DNA of 64,000 nt from Dechloromonas hortensis (GCF_009469765.1 NZ_SSSQ01000004.1:292452-356451), one strand, 5' to 3'; positions 27,161-36,946 are shown, counted from the stretch's first letter. The notes: generated by a model from the letters alone, not told the origin. Translations and numbers: made by a program.

Positions 27161-27802
27161 TCAGCCGAAACGGCCGCTCAGGAAGGGGTTGTAGCGGCGC
27201 TCTTCACCGAAGTCGGACATCGGCCCGTGGCCGGGGATGAATGCCACCTCGTCGCCGAGCGGAAATAGCTGCTCCTTGATCGAGCGAATCAGCGTCTCGT
27301 GATCGCCTTTCGGGAAATCGGTGCGCCCGATCGACCCCTGAAACAGCACGTCGCCGACTTGCGCCAGATGACTGGGCGCATGATAGAAGACGACATGGCC
27401 CGGCGTATGCCCCGGGCAATGCAGCACATCGAGCTCGACTTCGCCGAACTGCACCTTGTCACCGCCCTTCAACCAGCGCGTCGGTTCGAAGCTCTTGACG
27501 CTGGGGAAGCCGAACATCTTGCTCTGCTGCGGCATGCCTTCGATCCAGAAACGGTCATCCTCGTGCGGCCCCTCGATCGGCACGCCGCTGCGCTCGGCCA
27601 GCGCGGCGACAGCGCCGGCATGGTCGATATGACCGTGGGTGACGAGGATCTTGGCCAGCGTCAGCTTCTCGTCGGCGAGCGCCTGCAGGATGCGCTCGAC
27701 ATCGCCACCGGGATCAATGACAACCGCCTGACGGGTTTTTTCGCACCAGAAGATCGTGCAGTTCTGCTCGAAAGGAGTAACCGGAACAATGGCGTAACGC
27801 AT
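27161..27802 (-). CDS. MBL-fold hydrolase, glyoxalase II-like (YcbL)
   Basis: A 213-residue metallo-beta-lactamase protein. The motif THGHIDHAG (residues about 55-63) gives the HxHxDH zinc ligands; further ligands are HCPGHTPGH, GDVLFQGSIGRTDFP and GHGPMS at the end. This set matches the type II glyoxalase-like YcbL group, which hydrolyses glutathione thioesters such as S-lactoylglutathione; the substrate here is inferred. Confidence 0.88.
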   Translation of the reverse strand: MRYAIVPVTPFEQNCTIFWCEKTRQAVVIDPGGDVERILQALADEKLTLAKILVTHGHIDHAGAVAALAERSGVPIEGPHEDDRFWIEGMPQQSKMFGFPSVKSFEPTRWLKGGDKVQFGEVELDVLHCPGHTPGHVVFYHAPSHLAQVGDVLFQGSIGRTDFPKGDHETLIRSIKEQLFPLGDEVAFIPGHGPMSDFGEERRYNPFLSGRFG

Positions 27803-27926
27803 GGCAAAAACCGAAATGATTGAGTGACGGCGATTATCGCATGGCGGCGCCCTTGCCCGCTGTGGGCGGCGCCCTTACACTCAGCGCACCTGGAGAGACT
27901 GCTGCATATTCGAGGACGATAAAAAC

Positions 27927-28784
27927 ATGATCGACCACCCGCTGCCCGACATCGAAAGCTGGGTCCTGTTCTTCAACAACAATAGTCTGCCCGTGCTGCG
28001 CGTCACAAAGCGCCGGCTCGACGAAATGCGCGACAACCTCGACCGCGTCGACGCCCGCGAACTGGCCCGCGTCATCCTGCAGGACCCGATCATGACGGTG
28101 CGCGTGCTGGCCTACATCCAGCCGATGCGTGGCCGTGCCCTGCAGCACGACATCACGACCATTGCCAGTGCGGTGATGATGGCCGGCATCGAACCCTTCT
28201 TCAATCGTTTTTCAGAACTTCTGACCATTGAGGAGCAGTTACAGGGCGAGGACCGGCATGCCCTGCTCGGCATTCTGCAGATCATCCGCCGCGCCCAGCG
28301 GGCCGCCGACTACGCCCAAGAATGGGCTATCTGGCGCCACGACATCAACATGGAAGAGATCCGCATCGCGGCCCTGCTGCACGATCTGGCTGAAATTCTC
28401 GTCTGGTGCTCGGCGCCGAAACTCGGTCTCGACATTCTCGCCCGGCAACAAGCCCAACCGACGCTACGCAGTGCCGACGCGCAGACCCAGGTCCTCGGTT
28501 TTGCCTTTCAGGAAATCCAGATGGCGCTCTGCCGCGTCTGGCATCTTCCCGAATTGCTGCAACACCTGATCAATGACGACAACAGCGAGCGCGCGCGCGT
28601 CCGCAATGTCCTCCTCGCCGTCCGCCTGGCCCGCCATTCGGCGCATGGCTGGGAAGATGCGGCACTGCCCGACGATTACAAGGACATCGGACACCTGTTG
28701 AACATCACGCCGGAAGCCGTCCGCCAACGCATCGGCCTGGCGCCGATGCCGGCCCGCGAAGCCGATGGCAGCGAAGCGGGCTAG
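27927..28784 (+). CDS. HDOD-domain protein
   Basis: A 285-residue soluble signalling protein made mainly of one HDOD domain. LPVLRVTKRRLDEM and DARELARVILQDPIMTVRVLAYI fit the HDOD entry helices, and RIAALLHDLAEILVW retains a HD-like dipeptide. These act as non-catalytic regulators. It is the second HDOD gene within 2 kb, in the same direction but separated by the convergent YcbL-like gene. Confidence 0.85.
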   Translation: MIDHPLPDIESWVLFFNNNSLPVLRVTKRRLDEMRDNLDRVDARELARVILQDPIMTVRVLAYIQPMRGRALQHDITTIASAVMMAGIEPFFNRFSELLTIEEQLQGEDRHALLGILQIIRRAQRAADYAQEWAIWRHDINMEEIRIAALLHDLAEILVWCSAPKLGLDILARQQAQPTLRSADAQTQVLGFAFQEIQMALCRVWHLPELLQHLINDDNSERARVRNVLLAVRLARHSAHGWEDAALPDDYKDIGHLLNITPEAVRQRIGLAPMPAREADGSEAG

Positions 28785-28815
28785 CCAACGGCGTGGGATG
28801 CGCTGAACACCAGGC

Positions 28816-30741
28816 TCAGGCGCTATTGCCCCCGGCCCGGGCTTCCAGTATTTCCCACCGTTCCAACAGCAGCATCAATTCGTCATCGATGGCGGCCAGG
28901 CGCTCGGCCGCCTGCTGGGCACCCGGCGCATCGGTCTGGTAGATCGCCGGATCTTCAAGGCGCTTGCTCAGCACCCCCTGCTCTTCTTCGAGCGCGGCGA
29001 TCTTGCCGGGCAGCGCCTCCAGTTCGCGCTGTTCCTTCCAGGACATTTTCTCGACCTTGCCCTTGGCCGGCTCGGCCGCCTTGGCAGCGGGTTTCGCCTC
29101 GGCCTGAGCCTTGACCGCCGCCTTCTGCAGGCTGCTCTTGTAGGCCGCCCAGTCACTGTAGCCGCCGGCGTATTCGCGCCAGAAGCCGTCGCCTTCGGCG
29201 GCAATGGTCTGGGTCACGACGTTGTCGAGGAAGGTCCGGTCGTGGCTAACCAGGAACAACGTGCCGTCGTAATTGGCGAGCAGCTCCTCGAGCAATTCCA
29301 GGGTTTCGATGTCGAGGTCGTTGGTCGGCTCGTCGAGGACCAGCACATTGGCCGGGCGGGCGAACAGGCGGGCCAGCAGCAGCCGGTTGCGCTCGCCGCC
29401 GGACAGCGAACTGACCGGTGAACGGGCACGCTCCGGCGCAAACAGGAAATCTTCCAGGTAGCCGATCACATGCTTCCTGGCGCCGCCGATTTCTACATAA
29501 TCCGAGCCCGGCGAAATGATGTCGATCAGCGTCGAGTCGGGGTTCAACTGGGTGCGGAACTGGTCGAAATAGGCAACGTCGATCTTCGTGCCCTGGCGGA
29601 CAATCCCTTCATCCGGCTGCAGTTCGCCGAGGATCATCCGCAGCAGCGTTGTTTTGCCGGCCCCGTTCGGGCCGATGACGCCGATCTTGTCGCCGCGCTG
29701 AATGCGGGCCGAGAAATCGCGCACAATTTGCCGTTGACCGTAGGACTTGCTGACATGCTCAAGTTCGGCGACCAGCTTGCCGCTCTTGTCGCCGGCATCG
29801 AGTTGCAGATTGACCTTGCCCATCCGTTCGCGCCGCGCCTGGCGCTCGGCGCGCAGCTTGTCGAGGCGCTGGACGCGGAAGACCGCGCGCGTCCGCCGGG
29901 CTTCGACGCCCTTGCGTATCCACACTTCTTCCTCTTTCAGCAGCTTGTCGGCCCGCGCATTGGCCAGGCCTTCCTCGTGCAGCAGCGCCTCCTTGCGCAG
30001 CTGGTATTCCTTGAAGCTGCCGGGAAAACTGGCCAGCTTGCCGCGGTCGAGCTCAACGATACGGGTACAGACGCGGTCGAGGAAAGAACGGTCGTGGGTA
30101 ATGAAAAACAGCGTGACGCCGGTTTCGATCAGCAGGTTTTCCAGCCACTCGATGGCGGCGATGTCGAGGTGGTTGGTCGGCTCATCGAGCAGCAGCACTT
30201 CCGGCGCCACGGCCAGCGCCTGGGCCAGTGCCAGACGCTTTTTCTGGCCGCCGGACAGGCTGCCGACATTGGCGTCCGGATCGAGGCCGAAGCGGTCGAT
30301 GACCTTCTCGGCCTGCGCTTCATAGGCCCAGGCACCACGCGACTCCAGCTCGTGCTGCAGGCTTTCCATGCGCGCCATCAGGGCGTCGTGGTCGCCCTTG
30401 CCATCGGCCATCTGGTGCGAGACTTCGTGGTATTCGGCAAGCAGCTTCGAGGTTTCCCCCATGCCGGAAATGACCGCCTCGAACACCGTCGACTGCGGGT
30501 CGAAGGGCGGCTCTTGCGGTACATAGCCGACGCGGATGCCGGGCTGGACCCAGACTTCGCCGTCGTCCAGCTTGCCGCGGCCGGAACCGGCGGCCAGCGC
30601 GGCGAGCAAGGAGGACTTGCCGGTGCCGTTGCGGCCGATCAGCGCAACGCGCTCACCCGGGTCGAGCAGAAAATCGGCGTGGTCAAGAAGCGGCACGTGG
30701 CCGTAGGCGAGGCAGGCGTCGGAAAGTTTTAGGTAAGGCAT
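28816..30741 (-). CDS. uup: ABC-F ATPase Uup
   Basis: A 641-residue soluble ABC-F protein with two ATPase cassettes. Walker A is GRNGTGKSS (about residue 36) and GPNGAGKTT (about 350); the signatures are LSGGQKKRLALAQAL and LSGGERNRLLLARL; Walker B is LLLDEPTNHLD and LVLDEPTNDLD. An inter-cassette linker rich in Arg/Lys and a C-terminal Lys/Ala linker plus coiled coil (about 560-635) mark the Uup branch, which binds branched DNA and ribosomes. Confidence 0.93.
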   Translation of the reverse strand: MPYLKLSDACLAYGHVPLLDHADFLLDPGERVALIGRNGTGKSSLLAALAAGSGRGKLDDGEVWVQPGIRVGYVPQEPPFDPQSTVFEAVISGMGETSKLLAEYHEVSHQMADGKGDHDALMARMESLQHELESRGAWAYEAQAEKVIDRFGLDPDANVGSLSGGQKKRLALAQALAVAPEVLLLDEPTNHLDIAAIEWLENLLIETGVTLFFITHDRSFLDRVCTRIVELDRGKLASFPGSFKEYQLRKEALLHEEGLANARADKLLKEEEVWIRKGVEARRTRAVFRVQRLDKLRAERQARRERMGKVNLQLDAGDKSGKLVAELEHVSKSYGQRQIVRDFSARIQRGDKIGVIGPNGAGKTTLLRMILGELQPDEGIVRQGTKIDVAYFDQFRTQLNPDSTLIDIISPGSDYVEIGGARKHVIGYLEDFLFAPERARSPVSSLSGGERNRLLLARLFARPANVLVLDEPTNDLDIETLELLEELLANYDGTLFLVSHDRTFLDNVVTQTIAAEGDGFWREYAGGYSDWAAYKSSLQKAAVKAQAEAKPAAKAAEPAKGKVEKMSWKEQRELEALPGKIAALEEEQGVLSKRLEDPAIYQTDAPGAQQAAERLAAIDDELMLLLERWEILEARAGGNSA

Positions 30742-31009
30742 GGGACCAAATAGAAGCGGCGCCCCGCAGGGTGCCGCGTTGGGAAGAACCGGATTCTATC
30801 CGTTCAGGCGACCGGTGGAACAAACATGTCCGGCGGTCAACGCGGTGTGGAAGCAAAAATCAGCTGGCAAAGCGCGCCAACCGGGCAAGGCGCAGCGCTT
30901 GGAGCGGCAACCCCTTAACACCACCCCTGTCGTTTTATTGATGCGGCACTATCTATCACACGGCCCTCAGCCCCGGTACAATGCGCGCCTGCCGACAAGA
31001 GCACGCTGC

Positions 31010-31084
31010 GCCTCCATAGTTAAATGGATATAACACGCCCCTCCTAAGGGCGAATTGGTGGTTCGATTCCACCTGGGGGCGCCA
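31010..31084 (+). tRNA. tRNA-Arg (anticodon CCU)
   Basis: Folds as a 75-base tRNA: acceptor GCCTCCA/TGGGGGC, D-arm TAGTTAAATGGATATAAC, anticodon loop CTCCTAA (anticodon CCT), T-arm GGTGG/CCACC with TTCGATT, and encoded CCA. The D-arm and anticodon loop match those of E. coli tRNA-Arg(CCU). Confidence 0.97.
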
Positions 31085-31127
31085 GGCAACCCCTCAAAAA
31101 AACCTCTCCTGCCGGAACAGCAAGAAA

Positions 31128-31149
31128 AAAGCCGGGTTTCCCCGGCTTT
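31128..31149 (+). terminator. Rho-independent terminator after tRNA-Arg
   Basis: AAAGCCGGG / CCCGGCTTT with a four-base loop. Because it is symmetrical it also ends the small minus-strand gene at 31152. Confidence 0.8.
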
Positions 31150-31151
31150 GC

Positions 31152-31253
31152 TTAGTGGTAGGCAGTCTTCGACGAGAGTTTTAGCGCCATCACGCAAGCC
31201 AGGCCAAAGATCAGCACCGCAAAGCCAATGCCCAGGTAAGAGAGTTCGTCCAT
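31152..31253 (-). CDS. 33-residue single-TM peptide downstream of NSS transporter
   Basis: A short ORF, ATG 31253 to TAA 31152. The product starts MDELSYLGIGFAVLIFGLAC, one transmembrane segment (about residues 6-24), with a Lys-containing C-terminus. It lies 120 bases downstream of the NSS transporter stop in the same direction and directly before a terminator. NSS amino-acid transporters often have a tiny MetS-type membrane subunit encoded at this place, which is why I think it is real. The sequence itself is too short to assign a family. Confidence 0.5.
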   Translation of the reverse strand: MDELSYLGIGFAVLIFGLACVMALKLSSKTAYH

Positions 31254-31373
31254 AGTTGCCCCGTTGAAGGTTGGTTGAGAATTTCGAGGCGATATAGACA
31301 ACCCTCTCAGCCAAAGTTCCCGGGCAAGCTATTTTTTTGATCGCCCTCCGGCAATCGCGGAAGCACTCACGGC

Positions 31374-32729
31374 TTAACCAACCGCCCCGATCACATGCAG
31401 GAAGATGGCGACGATGGCGATTGGCGAAACATAGCGCAAGGTCGTCCGCCACAGCGCGAAACCCTTGCCGCCCAGCGCGATTTCATCCTCGACATGTCGG
31501 CGCTGCATCATCCAGCCGGCAAATACGGCGATCAGCAGACCGGACAGCGGCATCATGATCTTGGTGGTCAGCGAGTCGAGCAAATCGAAAATACCCAACC
31601 CGAACAGTTTGACCTCACTCCATTCGTTGAAGGACAGCGCAACGGCGATACCGAGCAGCCAGACTGCGCCGCCGGTTGCCCAGGCCGCACGCTTGCGGGA
31701 GAAGGAGAAACGCTCGATGAGCAGCGCGACAAACGGCTCGAGCAGCGAAATCGACGAGGTCCAGGCGGCAAAAACCACGAGCAGGAAGAAAAGCGGACCG
31801 ACCACCGAGCCCCCCGGCATCTGGGAAAAGGCAATCGGCAAGGTTTGCAGGATCAGGCCGGGACCGCTGGCCGGGGCCAGGCCCTTGGCAAAGACGATGG
31901 CGAAAATGGCCAGTCCCGCCAGCAAGGCAATGGCCGTATCGGCGATGGCAACGTAGAAACAGGTGCGAACGATCGACGTTCCTTTGTCGAGATAGGAACC
32001 GTACGCCATGATCGCCCCCATGCCGAGGCTGAGGGTGAAGAAGGAATGCCCCATCGCCGAGAACACGACTTCGCGCGTAATGGCCGAGACGTCGAAATGG
32101 AACATGAAACGGATGGCGGCCGGCATGTCGGCCGTCACCATGCCGTAGCCGATCAGGCCGAGCACAATGGCAAACAGGGCTGGCATCATGATCTTGTTGG
32201 CCTGCTCGATACCGCCGGTGACGCCGCGGGCGACCACGAAAACGGTCATCACCATGAACAGGCTATGCCAGGCGATCAGGCGCAGCGGGTCGGCCAGCAA
32301 ACCGGCAAAACCGGCGGCCGCACTTTCCTTGGTGATGCCGTCGAAGCCGCTGGTGGCGCGCAAGGTGTATTCGAGAATCCAGCCGGCCACGACGCTGTAG
32401 AAGGAAAGGATGAGCAGCGCACCGGTGACGCCGATCAGGCCGATGATCTTCCAATAACGCCCCAACCCGGCCTCGCGCGCCACCGCCCCCATGGCAGCCA
32501 CCGGATTGCCCTGGCCGCGCCGGCCGAGCATGGTTTCAGCCATCAGCAGGGGCAGACCGATGCTGACGATGCACAACAGGTAGACGAGAACGAAGGCGCT
32601 CCCGCCGTTGGTCCCGGTCATGTAGGGGAATTTCCAGATATTGCCGAGGCCGATCGCCGAGCCGGCGGTGACCAGGATGAAGGCCCAACGACTGGACCAG
32701 TGACTGCGATTGACGTTTGCTGTTTCCAT
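31374..32729 (-). CDS. Sodium-dependent NSS-family transporter
   Basis: A 451-residue protein with about 11-12 transmembrane segments, a neurotransmitter:sodium symporter (SNF/LeuT fold). The first helix has SRWAFILVTAGSAIGLGNIW with the GSAIGLGN unwound sodium-binding turn, followed by KFPYMTGTNGGSAF. Bacterial members import amino acids with sodium; the substrate (e.g. alanine, methionine or an aromatic) cannot be told. A small membrane peptide gene follows downstream. Confidence 0.93.
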   Translation of the reverse strand: METANVNRSHWSSRWAFILVTAGSAIGLGNIWKFPYMTGTNGGSAFVLVYLLCIVSIGLPLLMAETMLGRRGQGNPVAAMGAVAREAGLGRYWKIIGLIGVTGALLILSFYSVVAGWILEYTLRATSGFDGITKESAAAGFAGLLADPLRLIAWHSLFMVMTVFVVARGVTGGIEQANKIMMPALFAIVLGLIGYGMVTADMPAAIRFMFHFDVSAITREVVFSAMGHSFFTLSLGMGAIMAYGSYLDKGTSIVRTCFYVAIADTAIALLAGLAIFAIVFAKGLAPASGPGLILQTLPIAFSQMPGGSVVGPLFFLLVVFAAWTSSISLLEPFVALLIERFSFSRKRAAWATGGAVWLLGIAVALSFNEWSEVKLFGLGIFDLLDSLTTKIMMPLSGLLIAVFAGWMMQRRHVEDEIALGGKGFALWRTTLRYVSPIAIVAIFLHVIGAVG

Positions 32730-32930
32730 GTATCAATACTTTTTTTGAATTACCCCAGTTTGCCTGCCGCTTTTGGGGAAGGCGCGGAGTATAGACCGTG
32801 AAATCGGCCAAAACGTATGCTTTTCCTCAAAAAACAGATCGACAACAAGCCAGTTTCGGGCTGAATCAAACAGATGGCACTGTAAAATTAACCGATTCAT
32901 ACCACCACGCCCCCAATCAAGGGCCAGCCA

Positions 32931-33707
32931 ATGAAAAAACAATCGTCCCTGCCACGCCACTCGGTAGACATTAGTGAAGAGAATGGGGTTCGCTCCCTGC
33001 ACTTTGGTTCCGAATGGGTGCAAGGCGCCATGCGCATTGCCCGCCCGTGGTCGCTCGAACTGGCCTACACCCGCGAAATGATGGCCGGCCTGCTGTTGCG
33101 CCAGGGCAGCCACTGGCCGCGCCGGGCCTTGCTGATCGGGCTGGGCGCCGGTTCGTTGGCCAAGTTCATCTACCGTTACCTGCCGGATTGCCGGATCACC
33201 GTGGTCGAGATCAACCCACAGGTCGAGTTTGTCGCCCGCCAGTATTTCAAGCTACCGGACGATCCGAAGCGACTGGAGGTGGTTATCGGCTGCGGCGCCG
33301 ATTACATGCTGAGTGGAGAACGCCAGTACGATTACATTCTGCTCGATGGTTTCGATCAGGACGCCCGGGCCGGCGCCCTCGATACGCTGCCCTTTTACCT
33401 CGCCTGTCGGGCTCGACTGGCTGACGATGGGCTGCTGGCGGTCAACCTGCTCGGACGGAACAAAGGTTTCCAGGGCAGTGTCGAACGATTACTAGCTGCT
33501 TTTGATCAACGACTTGCCGTCTTCCCGTCCTGCGACAGCGGTAACACCATTGCCTTTGCCACAGGCGGCAATCCGGTGGAAGTTTCGCTCGATGCCATGC
33601 GTGAGGCGGCACAAAAACTGAAGAAGGAAACCCGCCTCGACCTGTTGCCGACAATCAGCCGCTTGCAGCTGAGCCAGCCGTTTCCGGATGGCATTTTGAG
33701 GATTTGA
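32931..33707 (+). CDS. Spermidine synthase-like SAM-fold protein
   Basis: A 258-residue Rossmann-fold protein of the spermidine/spermine synthase superfamily: ALLIGLGAGSLAKFIYRYLP (glycine-rich SAM loop), ITVVEINPQVEFVARQYF (acidic end of strand 2) and YDYILLDGFDQDA. The canonical polyamine-site residues of SpeE are not obvious, so it may be a methyltransferase-like paralogue and not an aminopropyltransferase. It stands alone, with divergent NSS transporter upstream. Confidence 0.75.
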   Translation: MKKQSSLPRHSVDISEENGVRSLHFGSEWVQGAMRIARPWSLELAYTREMMAGLLLRQGSHWPRRALLIGLGAGSLAKFIYRYLPDCRITVVEINPQVEFVARQYFKLPDDPKRLEVVIGCGADYMLSGERQYDYILLDGFDQDARAGALDTLPFYLACRARLADDGLLAVNLLGRNKGFQGSVERLLAAFDQRLAVFPSCDSGNTIAFATGGNPVEVSLDAMREAAQKLKKETRLDLLPTISRLQLSQPFPDGILRI

Positions 33708-33860
33708 GGGGTTTTCCCATGCTTGCCTTATCGGCAAGTTGAGCTACAAAGAAGTATGGTCCTCCACCAATTCCAACGAAAAGGCGGACAGAACAAAGAT
33801 AACAAGCAGCTAGAAAATTTAACGTTATCGTTTTGCCTATCCTATTGAAGGAGGATTTCT

Positions 33861-34136
33861 ATGTTGTCTCTTCAAGATGTTATCGATTATTGCGATCTCG
33901 ATCGCGGTGAAATTGAAGCAATTGCCGAACACGAGCATATTCCAGTGGCGGTGGCGGCCGAATTGAGCGAGGTTCTGCTCTGCTCCCCGGAAGGGGTGTG
34001 CCGTTTGCATACGATGATTATCGAAAACATGGCCCACGCGCTGGAGGTGGGCGAGTACGAGCATGTGCAGGATCTGTCGAAGACCTATCAGCACCTGCAG
34101 CGGACCCACCCGATTCCCGAGAATATCGGGACGTGA
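33861..34136 (+). CDS. Small acidic hypothetical protein (91 aa)
   Basis: A 91-residue, acidic, helix-rich soluble protein preceded by a very strong AAGGAGG ribosome site. The N-terminal part (LQDVIDYCDLDRGEIEAIAE) looks like an HTH-type helical start; the rest holds several Glu/His pairs. I do not recognise a family. It is convergent with narL and has an AT-rich upstream region that could hold its promoter. Confidence 0.7.
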   Translation: MLSLQDVIDYCDLDRGEIEAIAEHEHIPVAVAAELSEVLLCSPEGVCRLHTMIIENMAHALEVGEYEHVQDLSKTYQHLQRTHPIPENIGT

Positions 34137-34182
34137 TCAGACTGGAAATCGGGTAAAAAAGGCAGTCGACCGCAGCAGTCGC

Positions 34183-34851
34183 TTAGGCGTTGCGGGAATG
34201 TAGGCCGTAGCCGTGTTCAACCGCATACAGCGCTACCTGAACACGGCTGGTCATGTTCAGCTTCTTGAAGATGTTCTGGACATGAATCTTGACGGTACTC
34301 TCGGCCAGATCGAGCTTGCGGGCGATTTCCTTGTTACTTTCACCCTGCGCCAGGCTCTCCAGGATGTCGCGTTCGCGCGGTGAAAACTTTTCGCGCTCAA
34401 CCATGGCCGGCACAGCTTTCGGCTGGTTGCGCACACCCTGGATCAGCTTGGCCGTCATCTGCGGCGAGACAATGGATTCACCCTGCGCGGCGCGGCGGAT
34501 GGCATCGACCAGCGTGTCGGTCTCGATATTCTTCAGCAGGTAACCGCTGGCCCCGGCCCGCAAGGCATCAAGCAGGTCCTGCGCATCCTCGGAAACGGTC
34601 AGCATCAGCACCCGCGCCTCGGGAATTTCCTCACTGATCACCTTGACCGCTTCCAGGCCGGAAACGCCCGGCATGTGCAGGTCGAGGAGGACCACGTCCG
34701 GCTTCAGCGAACGGGCGCGCTTGATGCCTTCCAGGCCGTCGCCAGCCTCATCGACCACTTCGAAATCGTCATTACGCTGCAGCAGGGACTTGATGCCGCT
34801 GCGAAAAAGAGTGTGGTCATCGACCAGCAGGACGCGGATTTTATTGTTCAT
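34183..34851 (-). CDS. narL: NarL-family response regulator
   Basis: A 222-residue two-component regulator. The receiver domain (residues 5-120) has the acidic pair in LVDDHTLFRSG and the phospho-Asp in DVVLLDLHMPG; the LuxR-type HTH (about 155-215) has FSPRERDILESLAQGESNKEIA. It overlaps the sensor gene by 11 bases, so they are a cognate pair. Placement next to nrtABD and the NarX-like N-terminus of its partner support a nitrate/nitrite-responsive role; direct targets are not visible. Confidence 0.9.
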   Translation of the reverse strand: MNNKIRVLLVDDHTLFRSGIKSLLQRNDDFEVVDEAGDGLEGIKRARSLKPDVVLLDLHMPGVSGLEAVKVISEEIPEARVLMLTVSEDAQDLLDALRAGASGYLLKNIETDTLVDAIRRAAQGESIVSPQMTAKLIQGVRNQPKAVPAMVEREKFSPRERDILESLAQGESNKEIARKLDLAESTVKIHVQNIFKKLNMTSRVQVALYAVEHGYGLHSRNA

Positions 34852-36793
34852 GGATTTCTACCTTTTCTTGTTCCCTGGGCAAGCTTAGCGTAACGCGGGT
34901 GCCTTCACCGATCTTTGACTCGATGGTGCATTCTCCCCCCACCCGATAAGCCCGCTCGCGCATGATTTTAAGACCGACATGGCGGTCGGACAGCACATTC
35001 GGCTCGTTGACCGGATCGAAACCGACGCCATCGTCGACCACGGTGACGGTCAACTGGCCCAGATTGCGGCGCAGCGTGACTGCCACCCGGCTCGCTTTCG
35101 CATGCTTGCGGATATTGGAAAGCGATTCCTGGACGATATGCATGACCTGGATTTCGTCGGTCGGGATCAGCGTAACGCCACTGCCGAGAATTTCCAGTTC
35201 GGTCTGGATGCCGGTCTGGCCTTCGAACTTTTCCAGCGTGGCATGGATGGCGGTATCGAGGTCGCTCTGATGAACGCGCGTCCGGAAATGCACCAGCAGT
35301 TCGCGAACGTCGTCGTAACTCTCCTGCACCCCTTCGCGCAACTGGCCGGCCGTCTGCATCGCCTCGTCGGTCTTGCCCTTGCGCAGCGAATCCTGCAGCA
35401 ACTGGACCTGGATATTCAGGAAAGCGAGGCCCTGGGCGATCGAGTCGTGCAGTTCCTGGGCCAGCAGGTTGCGCTCTTCCGAAACGGCCAGCTCCTTCTC
35501 CCGCGACTGCAGGCGCAGGTTTTCAATGGCGACGCCGAGGTGTTGGCCGAGCGTTTCCAGCAGGTGCTTTTCCCGTTCCGACAAGGCCTGCGGCCGGAGG
35601 AAATAGAGGTTATAGACGCCGATCTTGGTCTTGTTGTGCATGATGGTGAAGGCCGTCGCCGTGGCGAAGCCTTCCCGGATGCAACTGCGCAATTTCATGC
35701 CTTCCGGCGGGTTGATCGTGGCAAAGGTCGCCGTGATGCCGCTCTGGATGACCTGGCCGCACAGGCATTCGCCACAGTTCAGCGTCGATTCGTTGGCGAC
35801 AAACTCGTCGGACAGCCCCTCGTGCGTAAACAGGTGCAACTCGCCGGTGTCGTTGGCGTACATGCGGACGGCGCCGGCGTCCGCCCCCAGTGCCGTCTTG
35901 ATGCGGTCGAGAAAGCCCTGGCACAAGGCCTCGATCGGCGCCGGCTCGCTGAGAAAGGCGGTCGCGCCATAAAGAATGCCTAGCTCGCGGTTGCGTTCGG
36001 CCAGGCTGCTCGTTTCGGCAACGACTCGGTCTTCCAGCGTGCCGTATACGTTCTGCAGGTGTTCGGCCATCTGGTTGAAACCACGGGCCAGCCCGCCCAG
36101 TTCGTCGTCACCGCTGACCGGTACGCGGACCGCCAGATCGTTGTCCATCATCCGCCGCATCCCGGCGTGCAGGGTGCCGACCGGCCCGATGACCAGCACG
36201 CTGAAGAAACGGATCAGCAAGCCGGTACCGACGATGGCGAGCAGGACCAGCGCGACCTGCACCGTGCGCAGCAGGTTGGTGTCCTGCGTATAGCTGCGCT
36301 CCATGACCAGCACCAGGTCGTTGATCAGAGCGACGACGGATTCCAGCTGGTTGTCGAAGCGGTCCAGCGCCAGCACCCGGCCCGGCGTGTCGGCCGCGCC
36401 GTAGGCGACGGCGAGCGGGCGCAGGGCTTCGACCCAGGCCTGCTCGACGGCCGCCAGGCTCTGTTCGACTTCGTCATTGCGCGGCGGCGACATCGGCCGC
36501 TCCGGGTCGCCCTGCTTGAGATCGAGCAGGACTTTGTCGAAGCGTTCGATTTCTTCCTGCAATGCACGAGACAATGGGGCGCCGGCTGATTTTTCGTCAA
36601 CCGCCCGCGCCATCAGGTGACTGATGCGATAAGTCCGCATGCGCTGGCTGCCCGCGTCGTTGATCGCCGCCGCCACCCCTTCGAGCTGCCAGGAGATGAG
36701 CAGAGTCAGTGCAATGGCGCTCAGCGCCACCACGAAGAAAATGCAGAGAATACCGACGATCTTGCGGGACAGCTTGGCGGGGGATGCGAACAT
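34841..36793 (-). CDS. narX: NarX-type nitrate/nitrite sensor kinase
   Basis: A 650-residue membrane histidine kinase: TM1 (about 12-35), periplasmic PilJ/NarX-like sensor with P-box INDAGSQRMRTYR (about residue 44), TM2 (about 170-190), HAMP, a GAF-like region containing the Cys cluster CGECLCG, then HisKA_3 (phospho-His in QELHDSIAQ) and HATPase (DDGVGFD). The Cys cluster and P-box are NarX traits. Pairs with the overlapping narL. A terminator separates it from nrtD upstream. Confidence 0.92.
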   Translation of the reverse strand: MFASPAKLSRKIVGILCIFFVVALSAIALTLLISWQLEGVAAAINDAGSQRMRTYRISHLMARAVDEKSAGAPLSRALQEEIERFDKVLLDLKQGDPERPMSPPRNDEVEQSLAAVEQAWVEALRPLAVAYGAADTPGRVLALDRFDNQLESVVALINDLVLVMERSYTQDTNLLRTVQVALVLLAIVGTGLLIRFFSVLVIGPVGTLHAGMRRMMDNDLAVRVPVSGDDELGGLARGFNQMAEHLQNVYGTLEDRVVAETSSLAERNRELGILYGATAFLSEPAPIEALCQGFLDRIKTALGADAGAVRMYANDTGELHLFTHEGLSDEFVANESTLNCGECLCGQVIQSGITATFATINPPEGMKLRSCIREGFATATAFTIMHNKTKIGVYNLYFLRPQALSEREKHLLETLGQHLGVAIENLRLQSREKELAVSEERNLLAQELHDSIAQGLAFLNIQVQLLQDSLRKGKTDEAMQTAGQLREGVQESYDDVRELLVHFRTRVHQSDLDTAIHATLEKFEGQTGIQTELEILGSGVTLIPTDEIQVMHIVQESLSNIRKHAKASRVAVTLRRNLGQLTVTVVDDGVGFDPVNEPNVLSDRHVGLKIMRERAYRVGGECTIESKIGEGTRVTLSLPREQEKVEIHEQ

Positions 36794-36872
36794 CAGGAGA
36801 CACCGAATGAGGATGGCCGAACCTTAGCCTTGGCCGGGGTCAGTTAGCAAGAATCTGCATCAAAAGAAAAAA

Positions 36873-36896
36873 GCCCGCCGGGTTGAGCCGGCGGGC
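36873..36896 (-). terminator. Terminator of the nrtABD operon
   Basis: GCCCGCCGG / CCGGCGGGC hairpin followed on the minus strand by TTTTTTC (A-run on the plus strand). It lies between the nrtD stop and narX. Confidence 0.9.
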
Positions 36897-36946
36897 GAAA
36901 GTCGCTCACAGGAGAGAGCGTAGCGACGATGGATCGTTAGAACCGC

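Noticed and set aside
31395..32801. A 468-codon plus-strand open frame
   Set aside because: It is antisense to the NSS transporter and extremely rich in Gln/His/Gly/Asp, typical of the shadow of a hydrophobic protein.
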